NCBI GenBank assembly: GCA_039808585.1 | Contig: JBDHTJ010000031.1 | Coordinates: forward strand, 1 to 36,328 | Reading direction: 5' to 3' | DNA from: AWTP1-13 sp039808585 | Lineage (GTDB): Bacteria; Pseudomonadota; Alphaproteobacteria; Rhizobiales; Hyphomicrobiaceae | Length of the DNA stretch: 36,328 bases | Shown here: positions 1 through 7,658 of the stretch, one piece after another | Position numbering within the stretch: position 1 is the stretch's first letter | How the letters are laid out: each line of letters starts with the position of its first letter | Position numbers and translations under genes: made by a program | Notes under the pieces: generated by a model | Database searches by the model: none | The model's input: the letters and a program-made list of their open reading frames with translations, nothing else | Told to the model about the DNA's origin: nothing

Positions 1-2240
1 ATCTGCGACACGACACGCCCGTTCGAAAGCCCCTCCAGCGCCTCTGTCACGGCCGGCGCGGTAAGCCCATAGAGTGCAGCGCGCTCATAGTCGAGCGCGA
101 TCCGGACCTGAGGCACCGGCACCTGCTTTTCCACCTGCAGGTCGACAAGGCCAGGGATCGTCGCCATTCGGTTGCGAAGCGTCTCAGCCAGCGACCGCAA
201 GGTATCGAGATCATCACCGAAGATCTTGAGCGCAATCTCGGCACGAACACCCGAAAGCAGGTGATCGAGGCGATGCGAGATCGGCTGCCCCACGTTGATC
301 GAAGCTGGCAAGGCCGCGAGCCGCTGTCGGATATCGTTGAGCACCGCATCGCGCGAGCGCTGCGAGCGTACGAGATCGACATCGAGTTCGGAGGAATGCA
401 CACCTTCGGCATGTTCGTCGAGTTCGGCCCGCCCCGTGCGCCGCCCCACAGAGCGGACTTCCGGAATGCCAAGCAGCAGCCTCTCGGCAACAAGCCCCAG
501 GCGGTTGGATTCCCGCAGGCTGATGCCAGGCTGGAAGGCCATGCTGATGGTGGCCGTGCCTTCATTGAAGGTCGGCAGGAACGTACGCGGCAACGTCAGT
601 CCCCCCGTGATCGCAAGGCCCACGGCCAGAACCGCCGTTGCAACCAGCGCGCGCGGACGCACGAACGCGAATTCGAGCAGCCGGCGGTTGCCTGCCTTCA
701 GCGCCGATACCAGGCGGCTGTCTCGATGCGCCTTGGCCGTCGCAGCCCCGAACAGGTAGTAGGCCATCACCGGTGTCAGCGTGATCGATGTCACGAGCGA
801 GGCCAGGATCGCGACGATGTAGGCGACGGCGAGCGGCGCGAACAGCCGCCCCTCGATGCCCGACAACGCGAACAGGGGCACCAGAACGAGGATCACAACC
901 ATCGTTGCGTAAAGAACGCCCGAACGCACCTCCTGGCTGGCGCGGGCAATGACGGCGAGACGAGGCTCTGGATCCGGCCGCAAGGCGTTCTCCGCAAGAC
1001 GGCGAAGGATATTCTCGACGTCCACCACCGCGTCGTCCACGAGTTCGCCGATCGCAATGGCGAGCCCGCCCAGCGTCATCGTGTTGATGCTGAGCCCGAA
1101 CGCTGAAAACACGATCACGGTAACGAGAATCGACACCGGAATGGCCGTCAGGGATATGGCCGTCGCCCGCCAGTTGAGGAGGAACAGCATCAGCAGCACC
1201 GCCACGACGACGCTCGCTTCCACGAGCGCCCACGTCAGATTTCGGATGGAGGTTTCGATAAAGGTCGCCTGGCGAAACTGGACGCGGTTTGCCTCCACGC
1301 CCTTGGGGAGAGCGGCCTGAAGGCGGACAAGTATGTTCTCGAGCTGCCGCGTGAGCACCAGCGTGTCCGCCCCGGGCTGCTTCTGCACCGACACGATGAC
1401 AGCGGGCTTGCCACCATGCCCCGCATCGCCGCGCTTCACGCGCGCCACATAGTCCACGGTCGCGACCTGGCGAAGCGTCACGGCATTCCCCTGCCGCGTT
1501 GCCACGACGATGTTGCGCACGTCGTCGAGGCCCGTCGTGAGCCCGATATTGCGGATAAGAAATTCCTGCGACTTCTGCTCCACGAAGCCGCCGGCCGTAT
1601 TCTGTCCCAGCCGCCGCAACGCGCTCTCGATATCCGAAGCCGTGATGTCCAGCGCCTGCATCGCCGCAAGGCTGGGGGCCACGCGCAGCTGCCGCACCTC
1701 GCCCCCGATCGGAATGACCTGCGCCACGCCGGGAATGGTCAGCAGCTGCGGACGGATCGTGTAGTCGGCTATCTCACGAAGCTCCATGGGCGACAGCACG
1801 TCCGATGACATCGCGATCAGCAGGATTTCGCCCATGATCGACGTGATGGGGCCCATCTGCGGTGTCACGCGCGGAGGCAGCTGCGCGGAAACCGCGGCAA
1901 GCCTCTCGGAAACCTGCTGCCTGTTGCGATAGATGTCGCTCGACCAGTCGAACTCGACCGTGACGATGGAAAGGCCGATGCCGGAGACCGAGCGCACACG
2001 CGTCACCGCTGGTAGGCCGTTCACCGCCGTCTCGATGGGGAACGTCACGAGCTGCTCGACTTCCTGCGGGGCCAGCCCCTCAGCCTCCGTCATGATCGTC
2101 ACGGTCGGACGGTTGAGATCCGGCAGGACGTCGATGTTGAGGCGCGGCAGAAGGAAAAGACCGGCCACGACGAGCAACAGGCTTGCGGCGACTACCACCA
2201 GCCGATTGCGCAGGCTCTGCGTGACGAGGAGGTTGAACAT
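1..2240 (-). CDS. Heavy-metal efflux RND permease (CzcA/CusA family), 3' end beyond window
   Basis: Inner-membrane proton-driven pump subunit that would export metal cations across both membranes with an adaptor and an outer-membrane channel. The frame is open from an ATG at 2240 to the left edge, giving 746 of the roughly 1,030-1,050 residues usual for the family. The start reads MFNLLVTQSLRNR followed by a membrane helix, as in CzcA/CusA. The TM4 motif GELVDDAVVDVEN lies at about residues 398-410; acidic residues here (D402, D403) are the expected proton-relay position of the heavy-metal RND group. The start is supported by GAGGAG seven bases upstream, which overlaps the stop of the adaptor gene. 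The two genes are therefore probably translationally coupled. The metal cannot be read from the sequence; Co/Zn/Ni/Cd or Cu/Ag are all possible. Family assignment is secure. Confidence 0.93.
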   Translation of the reverse strand, partial: MFNLLVTQSLRNRLVVVAASLLLVVAGLFLLPRLNIDVLPDLNRPTVTIMTEAEGLAPQEVEQLVTFPIETAVNGLPAVTRVRSVSGIGLSIVTVEFDWSSDIYRNRQQVSERLAAVSAQLPPRVTPQMGPITSIMGEILLIAMSSDVLSPMELREIADYTIRPQLLTIPGVAQVIPIGGEVRQLRVAPSLAAMQALDITASDIESALRRLGQNTAGGFVEQKSQEFLIRNIGLTTGLDDVRNIVVATRQGNAVTLRQVATVDYVARVKRGDAGHGGKPAVIVSVQKQPGADTLVLTRQLENILVRLQAALPKGVEANRVQFRQATFIETSIRNLTWALVEASVVVAVLLMLFLLNWRATAISLTAIPVSILVTVIVFSAFGLSINTMTLGGLAIAIGELVDDAVVDVENILRRLAENALRPDPEPRLAVIARASQEVRSGVLYATMVVILVLVPLFALSGIEGRLFAPLAVAYIVAILASLVTSITLTPVMAYYLFGAATAKAHRDSRLVSALKAGNRRLLEFAFVRPRALVATAVLAVGLAITGGLTLPRTFLPTFNEGTATISMAFQPGISLRESNRLGLVAERLLLGIPEVRSVGRRTGRAELDEHAEGVHSSELDVDLVRSQRSRDAVLNDIRQRLAALPASINVGQPISHRLDHLLSGVRAEIALKIFGDDLDTLRSLAETLRNRMATIPGLVDLQVEKQVPVPQVRIALDYERAALYGLTAPAVTEALEGLSNGRVVSQ

Positions 2241-2251
2241 CCGCGCGCTCC

Positions 2252-3961
2252 TCAGCGAACCTGGGACAGCAATTCGGCGCCATGCACAACGATGCGGTCG
2301 CCCGCCTTAACACCGCCTGTGATGAGGACGCTTTGGCCATCGAAGGGCTCGCTGCGCACCTGCCGCAGGACGAACCGCTCCGGCTCCACCTGCTCCCACA
2401 CGACCGCCTCGCCCGCCGGCCCACGCACCAGAACCTCGCGTGGCAGCAGCATACCCTTCGCCTGCTCTGCCTTGCCGGCGATGACGGTAACGGGCTGGCC
2501 GATCGCGGCGTCCAATGCCTGCGCCTCCAGCGCGAACTGGAGCACCACTGATTGCGCCTGCAGCGCGCGTGAGCGACCGCGGAACGCGAGTTTCATGGTG
2601 GTTCCAGCCAGTGTGACGGCCGTTGCCTCGACGATTGCGCCGGGATCAATCTGATCGAACACGAGGGCCTCCACCCAAAGGCTGGACGTGTCGACGATCT
2701 GGAACAGGTTATCCTGCGCGGCCACGACCTGCCCTGCCACGACGCGGCTCGTGGAAAGCACGCCGTCGATGGGCGCGGTGAGGATTTCCGGTGCGAGTTT
2801 GGCTTGCCTCAGGCCCGCGAGACGCTGCTCGAGGTTTGCAACCTCCATCTCGGTATCTTCGATGTTGCTGCGCGGGGTCACGCCCGGCCCGAGCCGCGTA
2901 AGACGCGCGAGCTTCTGCTTTGCAAGCGAGATCGCGCCTTCGAGATCGCGCTGCTTTTCTGCCAGCGTAGATTGATCCGCGAGCGGCAGGGCGGGAGTGA
3001 CCAGCGCCAGCACCTGCCCCCGCTTTACCGTCTCGCCGAGGCGTGGAAATCCGTTCTCCGGCGCGCCCACACGACCACCGTTGATGCTTTGCACGACGCC
3101 CGAGAGGTTTGGATCGGCCACGATGCGTCCGATCAGCGACACGGCCCGCCGCCCCGCGCCCTCCTTGGCGCGCTCACTCAGAATGGACAGCAGCCGCTGC
3201 GAGGGCTTGGGCAGGAACACGCTTCCATCGGAAAGCCGCCGCGGCAGGTCGCCGGAAAGGCTGGCACCCTCCGGCACGGGGCTGGCGTCATGGCCTTCGT
3301 GCGCGCCGGCAGAACCACCCGAATGCGCCATTGCGAGTGACACGATGAGCGCAGCGATGATCGGTTTCGCAACCGTGCGCCGCCCCAGCACCAGCCCGAG
3401 CGCAACACCAACGATCAACGCGAGGGCGACGGGCAGGAACCGCGCAATGCTGCCCCCTCGCGCAGTGGCGTCGGTGACGATCTCGGCCGCCAGGGCGGGG
3501 ATGTCGATTTCCCCGGCGACGAGGTCGGCGGTATCGCCCTGGGACACCTGGAACACCAAGGCGTAATGACCGGGCTTCGCAAGCTGCGGAACATCGATCT
3601 GATAGCTGCCGTCAGGCCTGGCCGCAGCAGGAAGCGCGACGTCGCCTTGCAGCAGGGCGATTTTCGCATCCGTTACCGGCGCGTTGGTTTCTGCCCGGTC
3701 GAGAAACAGCGTCAGCTTGCCCTGTCCAGTCAGTATGGCGACAAGCTGGAAGAGATCGGTCTCCACCGCCATGCGCGGGCGCACCGAAGAAGGCAGGGGC
3801 GGCAGCGCAGGCCCGTGGTCATGCCCACTGTGCGCCTCCGCCATGGAGATGTCGAGCGGGGGCAACGGCGTCGATGCGCCAAGCACCGCCAATGCCAGCA
3901 GCAAGACCGCGCCAAGCGCGGCGCTCGGGGCCGCACGCAGCGACCGCAGGTTCTTCGACAT
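2252..3961 (-). CDS. Efflux RND periplasmic adaptor (CusB/CzcB-like) with extra N-terminal domain
   Basis: Membrane-fusion subunit that links the downstream RND pump to an outer-membrane channel. About 569 residues, clearly longer than the usual 350-450. Order of parts: signal/anchor segment (residues 1-30), His-rich patch HSGHDHG (44-50), a beta-rich domain of about 110 residues, a hydrophobic helix (175-193), a second hydrophobic stretch (199-212), another His patch (HEGHD, 221-225), then the normal adaptor: barrel-sandwich halves around a predicted coiled coil (about 330-395) and a C-terminal beta-barrel. It thus looks like two exported proteins joined in one frame. Start choice: the ATG at 3961 gives a clean signal peptide; an in-frame start at 3994 is possible. 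The stop lies 11 bases before the pump gene, so the two form an operon. Adaptor role is confident; the function of the N-terminal domain is unknown. Confidence 0.88.
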   Translation of the reverse strand: MSKNLRSLRAAPSAALGAVLLLALAVLGASTPLPPLDISMAEAHSGHDHGPALPPLPSSVRPRMAVETDLFQLVAILTGQGKLTLFLDRAETNAPVTDAKIALLQGDVALPAAARPDGSYQIDVPQLAKPGHYALVFQVSQGDTADLVAGEIDIPALAAEIVTDATARGGSIARFLPVALALIVGVALGLVLGRRTVAKPIIAALIVSLAMAHSGGSAGAHEGHDASPVPEGASLSGDLPRRLSDGSVFLPKPSQRLLSILSERAKEGAGRRAVSLIGRIVADPNLSGVVQSINGGRVGAPENGFPRLGETVKRGQVLALVTPALPLADQSTLAEKQRDLEGAISLAKQKLARLTRLGPGVTPRSNIEDTEMEVANLEQRLAGLRQAKLAPEILTAPIDGVLSTSRVVAGQVVAAQDNLFQIVDTSSLWVEALVFDQIDPGAIVEATAVTLAGTTMKLAFRGRSRALQAQSVVLQFALEAQALDAAIGQPVTVIAGKAEQAKGMLLPREVLVRGPAGEAVVWEQVEPERFVLRQVRSEPFDGQSVLITGGVKAGDRIVVHGAELLSQVR

Positions 3962-4027
3962 GAGATGAGGTCCGTCCGTGAGATCAGAGCACAAGCGGCA
4001 CGCGTGCCCGCGAGGGGCGCTGCCGGT

Positions 4028-4549
4028 TCAGGCCTGGTCGCTGGTTCGCGGCGGTTCGGAGGGACCTTCAGGAATGTGCCCGTCGAGCAGAAGAACGCGG
4101 GCCGGCGCAACACCAGAGGCAGGCGACAGAACGGGCAAGGTCACCGCCTCGAGCACCGGCATCACGAACGCCGCCCCTGAAACACAGCAAGGCAGATTGC
4201 CCGGAAACTCGGGCAGATCGAACTGCGGCTCCGCCGCCGCTTCCACTGCGGCAAGCAGCTGCACCGGTTGGCTGCTATGGGCCACACCGTGATGCCCGTG
4301 GACGTGAAGCCCATGACTTTGAGCGTCCGCATGATGATGGATAGCGGAATGCGGCGCATGATGCCCCGGCGAATGACCGGCAGGATGACCCACCGAATGG
4401 CCATGGCACTCGAGCGCTGTATGCGCAGCCGTTGGCGGCAGTGCAAGTCCAGCGGTTGCGGTGAGGCTGCGGGAAAGGACGAGCGCAAGCACCGCCACCA
4501 GCATCAAGGCCGTGCGGAGCAGTCCGAACCGGCTTTGCCGTCTGCTCAT
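4028..4549 (-). CDS. Exported histidine-rich protein, first gene of metal-efflux operon
   Basis: About 173 residues. It begins with basic residues and a hydrophobic segment (about 8-30), as in a signal peptide or N-terminal anchor. Residues 43-91 hold about 17 histidines in repeated GH, HH and HxH patterns, which would bind Ni, Co, Cu or Zn. A CC pair (121-122) sits before a second moderately hydrophobic stretch, and the tail is Pro-rich. It lies 66 bases upstream of the adaptor on the same strand, so a periplasmic metal-buffering or sensing role is inferred from context. I do not recognise a named family with confidence; the layout recalls short DUF2946-type proteins found beside copper genes. 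The start is uncertain: two adjacent ATGs at 4552 and 4549 and a TTG at 4588 are in frame, and none has a clear Shine-Dalgarno. Confidence 0.7.
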   Translation of the reverse strand: MSRRQSRFGLLRTALMLVAVLALVLSRSLTATAGLALPPTAAHTALECHGHSVGHPAGHSPGHHAPHSAIHHHADAQSHGLHVHGHHGVAHSSQPVQLLAAVEAAAEPQFDLPEFPGNLPCCVSGAAFVMPVLEAVTLPVLSPASGVAPARVLLLDGHIPEGPSEPPRTSDQA

Positions 4550-4637
4550 CATGCGTCGTATGTGGCAGCAGTGCCCCCGGCATGTCAATGAGGCCTGCCC
4601 CCCTGGCCTTGCCTCACCTTGAAACTTATGACCTGCC

Positions 4638-4775
4638 TCAGGCCGCGTTGGTAGCCGCCGTCAGGGCTGCCGGCGCCAGCAGGCGGTCCACCTCGGCCGC
4701 CATCATGGGCCGCCCAAAATGATAGCCCTGGCCGTCGTCGCAGCCCGCCGCACGCAGAAGCGCCGCGTCTCCAAT
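4638..4775 (-). pseudogene. Remnant of an EAL-domain (cyclic-di-GMP phosphodiesterase) C-terminus
   Basis: Read on the minus strand, this stretch encodes ALLRAAGCDDGQGYHFGRP followed by a short tail to a TGA at 4638-4640. This is the characteristic end of EAL domains (consensus LR..GCD..QGY.F.RP). An in-frame TGA at 4776-4778 closes the frame immediately upstream, and the rest of the EAL domain (the EAL signature and metal ligands) is absent. I could not recognise more of the gene in the next 200 bases. It is best read as the decayed tail of a signalling protein, left between the metal-efflux operon and icd. Confidence 0.7.
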
Positions 4776-4979
4776 TCAAGCAGATACGCAGAAAGTCCCG
4801 TAGCCGGCTGCATCACGCCACGGAAAGGATGCCGCCACCCAGCAGTGCGACACCCGTGAGCGAGGCACGCGGTTCATGGTTTCGCTATCCCGCACCTTCG
4901 ACGTGTGCAGCGAGGCGCTTTGCGCCGGGCGTTCTTCCCGCTAGCCAAAGACACCACTTTCCATAAACGCCGAGAACAA

Positions 4980-5004
4980 GAGGGCCGCGCGATGCGCGAC
5001 CCTC
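4980..5004 (-). terminator. Probable intrinsic terminator of icd
   Basis: On the minus strand GAGGGTCGCGC, loop ATC, GCGCGGCCCTC forms an 11-bp stem with one G-T pair, followed by TTGTTCT. It begins about 22 bases after the icd stop codon. Confidence 0.6.
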
Positions 5005-5026
5005 GTTAACAGCCGCTATCGGCGTC

Positions 5027-6514
5027 TCACTGGCCCTGGCCTACCGAGAACCCAGGCTTGCCATCGAAGGTGAAGAGCCCTTCCGTCTTCACCACATCGA
5101 TGCCGGCCCGAGCCAGCCGCAAAAGAAGCTCGGCCCCCATCACCGCCGTGAACTGCTTGCCGGGCTCGGCGAGGAAGCGACACCGCCAGTGATCCGTGCA
5201 TGACGTCTCCGGCAAGCCGTTGGGCCACACCTTCACGCCGCGGTTGCTGATCATGTCGAGGTGATACGCGCCGAACACCGCACTGCGCATCACATCGGCA
5301 AGCGCCTCAGGCCTGTTGCCTTCCCACTCGACGAACACATCCACTCCGACACGTACCTTCGTCTCGAGCCTGTCCATGGATGTTGACGCGACTTCCCGCA
5401 CCGGCAACCGGGCATACCGTGGTGCTGCCAGCTGGCGCGGGCTCTGGCCGAGGTTGCCGATCAGCGCATCCGCGAAAGCCTTCGTGCCGACCACCGCCCG
5501 CGTCGTCTCTGAATTCGCGATGTCACGCGTATGGGTGCCGGCCTCGATGGTCGCCAGCCACGCCTTGTGGACCCGCTCGGCGACACTCACCTGGCCCAGG
5601 TGCGCAAGCATCTGCACCGCCGCCAGCAGCAGGCCGGACGGATTTGCGATGTCTTTGCCGGCAATATCCGGCGCGCTTCCGTGGATCGCCTCGAACATCG
5701 CCCCCGACGCTCCGATGTTTGCGGATGCCCCAAGGCCCACCGAACCCGTCATCTCCGCGGCGATATCCGATATAATGTCACCGTAGAGATTTGGCGTCAC
5801 CACGACCTCGAAGAGCAAGGGGCGCGTCGCCAACCGCGCCGCACCGATATCCACGATCATGTGCTCCTGCTCGATATCGGGATACTCGGCGCCGATCTCC
5901 TCGAACAGCCTGTGGAACAGGCCGTCCGTGAGTTTCATGATGTTGTCTTTGGTAAAGCAGGTGACCTTCTTGCGGCCGTGCGCCCGGGCGTACGCGAAGG
6001 CATAGCGGATGATCCTCTCAGTGCCGGGCCGGGAGACCAGCTTTAGGCACTGCACCACCTCTTGCGTCTGCCGATGCTCGATGCCGGCGTAAAGGTCCTC
6101 CTCGTTCTCGCGCACGATGACGACATTCATGTCCGGATGCAGCGTTGCCACGAAGGGCGCGTAGCTCACGCAAGGCCTCACGTTGGCGAACAGGCCGAGG
6201 CTCTTGCGAAGCGTGACGTTCAGGCTTTTGACCCCACTGCCCTGTGGCGTGGTGATGGGGCCTTTGAGAAGCACCTTGGTGCGCCGCAGGCTTTCCCAGG
6301 CGGCCGCTGGAATGCCGCCGCTGTGCCCCTGCAAATAGGCACGCTCCCCTATCTCGATCGACTCGATTGCGAGCCGCGCGCCTGCCGCATGCAGGACGCG
6401 AAGTGTCGCTGCCGTGATTTCCGGACCGACGCCATCTCCCATCGCCACCGTGATCGGGCTGGCGACCTTGGCAGATGCATCATCAAAACGCGCGTGGATT
6501 GGCAATTCCGTCAT
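5027..6514 (-). CDS. icd: Isocitrate dehydrogenase, long form, predicted NAD-dependent
   Basis: Oxidative decarboxylation of isocitrate to 2-oxoglutarate in the TCA cycle, cytosolic. 495 residues: a beta-decarboxylating dehydrogenase core (about 1-340) plus the C-terminal domain of about 150 residues seen in the Thermus/Rickettsia type. Isocitrate-binding residues are visible: S97 and N99 in KSLNV, R103, R113 and R135, with Y142 in LYAGIEH. Lys194 matches the catalytic lysine, and D246/D250 match the metal ligands. The coenzyme loop reads HGSAPDIAGK; Asp283-Ile284 replaces the Lys-Tyr of NADP enzymes, which in this family indicates NAD preference. The start at 6514 has a strong AAGGAGG. It lies 116 bases downstream of lysR on the same strand and ends at a terminator. 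Isopropylmalate dehydrogenase is excluded by the S/N substrate motif and the length. Confidence 0.93.
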   Translation of the reverse strand: MTELPIHARFDDASAKVASPITVAMGDGVGPEITAATLRVLHAAGARLAIESIEIGERAYLQGHSGGIPAAAWESLRRTKVLLKGPITTPQGSGVKSLNVTLRKSLGLFANVRPCVSYAPFVATLHPDMNVVIVRENEEDLYAGIEHRQTQEVVQCLKLVSRPGTERIIRYAFAYARAHGRKKVTCFTKDNIMKLTDGLFHRLFEEIGAEYPDIEQEHMIVDIGAARLATRPLLFEVVVTPNLYGDIISDIAAEMTGSVGLGASANIGASGAMFEAIHGSAPDIAGKDIANPSGLLLAAVQMLAHLGQVSVAERVHKAWLATIEAGTHTRDIANSETTRAVVGTKAFADALIGNLGQSPRQLAAPRYARLPVREVASTSMDRLETKVRVGVDVFVEWEGNRPEALADVMRSAVFGAYHLDMISNRGVKVWPNGLPETSCTDHWRCRFLAEPGKQFTAVMGAELLLRLARAGIDVVKTEGLFTFDGKPGFSVGQGQ

Positions 6515-6630
6515 GGCGACCTCCTTCTTCGGGTTGGCCGGACCATAGCGAAATCACCCGATCGACAAAAATTGATAATGCCACATCTATAGATTAATTT
6601 CCACAATCCACGGATACAGCCCTAGGCTCA

Positions 6631-7488
6631 TTATTCCAGCGAACGTACGATGTGCTGCTTGAGTCGCTGCGCCGGCAGCGAAAGCGTGCGCGCTTCCAGC
6701 AACGCAATCTCGGTATCCTTGAGGTCGGGCAGGCGCCCGTCGTCAAGCACGTGCAGCCCCTCCGAGACCATTGCCTTCGGAAGCACCGCAAGTCCAAGGC
6801 CCGCCTTCACGGCAGCGAGCGTGCCCGACAATGCAGCGCAAGTGTACGAGATCCGCCACGGCTGCCGGGCCTTGTCGAGCGCAGATGTCGCCCGTTTCCG
6901 ATAGACGCACGGCGGCGGCGACACCACCAGCGGCACAGGGCCGTCGTGCTCCAGGAAGTCGCGCGTCCCGCCGACCCAGACGAGCGGCTCACGCCACACC
7001 CGCTTGCCCCTGTCCTTCAGCGACTGTTCTTGTTTCACCAGCACCAGATCGAAGTCGCCGTCACGGAACCTGTCGAAAAGGTTAAGCGTGAGATCGCACG
7101 TCACTTCCAGAACCACGGAAGGATAGGCTTGTGCGAAGCGTGCAAGCACATCCGGCAGGTGCTGCGTTGCAAAGTCCTCAGGTGTTCCAAGACGGACGAT
7201 GCCTGTGATGAGCGGTTCGCTGAAGCGCGACACGGCCTCATCGTTGAGGTCCAGCATGCGCTGGGCGTAGTCGAGGAAGATCTTGCCTTCCGTCGTCAGT
7301 CGGACATTGCGCGGCGAGCGCTCCAGGAGCTTCGTGCCAACAGCCGCCTCGAGCCGCAGGATCTGCAGCGAGATGGTCGATTGCTGGCGGCCGAGGCGCT
7401 GGGCCGCCTGCGTGAAACTTTCGAGCCTCGCAATGGTCGCGAAAGTGCGCACCAGATCGATGTCGAGGTTGGTCATTCGCTTGGGCAC
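6631..7488 (-). CDS. LysR-family transcriptional regulator, divergent from sbtA
   Basis: 285 residues. The N-terminal winged helix-turn-helix (about residues 7-66, including FTQAAQRLGRQQSTISLQI) is typical of LysR proteins, and the remainder is the periplasmic-binding-protein-like effector domain. The start is taken as GTG at 7488 because GGAGG precedes it by five bases; an ATG at 7476 lies in frame. It is transcribed away from sbtA across a 170-base gap that contains an LTTR-type palindrome 15 bases from its start. The classic arrangement is a LysR regulator that controls its divergent neighbour and represses itself. By analogy with CbbR/CmpR/CcmR it may sense a carbon-status metabolite, but the ligand is not readable. 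It may also influence icd, its downstream neighbour. Confidence 0.93.
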   Translation of the reverse strand: MPKRMTNLDIDLVRTFATIARLESFTQAAQRLGRQQSTISLQILRLEAAVGTKLLERSPRNVRLTTEGKIFLDYAQRMLDLNDEAVSRFSEPLITGIVRLGTPEDFATQHLPDVLARFAQAYPSVVLEVTCDLTLNLFDRFRDGDFDLVLVKQEQSLKDRGKRVWREPLVWVGGTRDFLEHDGPVPLVVSPPPCVYRKRATSALDKARQPWRISYTCAALSGTLAAVKAGLGLAVLPKAMVSEGLHVLDDGRLPDLKDTEIALLEARTLSLPAQRLKQHIVRSLE

Positions 7489-7502
7489 CCGCGCCTCCGA
7501 AG

Positions 7503-7523
7503 ATCATTGAAAACGACAATGAT
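7503..7523. promoter_or_regulatory. LysR-type operator palindrome between lysR and sbtA
   Basis: ATCATTG, seven bases, CAATGAT: a perfect inverted repeat with 7-bp arms. Its core ATTG-N7-CAAT contains the T-N11-A spacing of LysR-family boxes. It is the only such repeat I see in this divergent gap and sits 15 bases upstream of the lysR start, where autorepression and activation of sbtA would both be possible. Confidence 0.72.
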
Positions 7524-7580
7524 ATGCTTTGTGACTATCAATTTTACATCCACCGCGCCCTGCGTTCAAATGCGCCCCAC

Positions 7581-7640
7581 GATGGTCCTTCCCCCAACAG
7601 GACCGTCCGGCGCCGCCCCCCTGCAGCGGCGCCTTTTTTT
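7581..7640 (+). promoter_or_regulatory. sbtA leader with hairpin plus terminator (putative attenuator)
   Basis: Two consecutive stem-loops occupy the sbtA leader. The first pairs GATGGTCC (7581-7588) with GGACCGTC (7600-7607), 8 bp with one G-T pair. The second is an intrinsic terminator (7609-7640). No gene upstream on this strand would need a terminator here; lysR points the other way. The structure therefore probably conditions transcription into sbtA. No known riboswitch class is recognised. Confidence 0.6.
7609..7640 (+). terminator. Intrinsic terminator inside the sbtA leader
   Basis: GGCGCCGC (7609-7616), a 9-base loop, GCGGCGCC (7626-7633): a perfect 8-bp all-GC stem followed directly by seven T (7634-7640). 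It ends only 18 bases before the sbtA ATG. Confidence 0.82.
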
Positions 7641-7658
7641 GCGCGCAACGAGACATCC

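Noticed and set aside
4585..4779. 64-codon minus-strand frame
   Set aside because: It is out of frame with the recognisable EAL tail and reads as low-complexity Gly/Arg.
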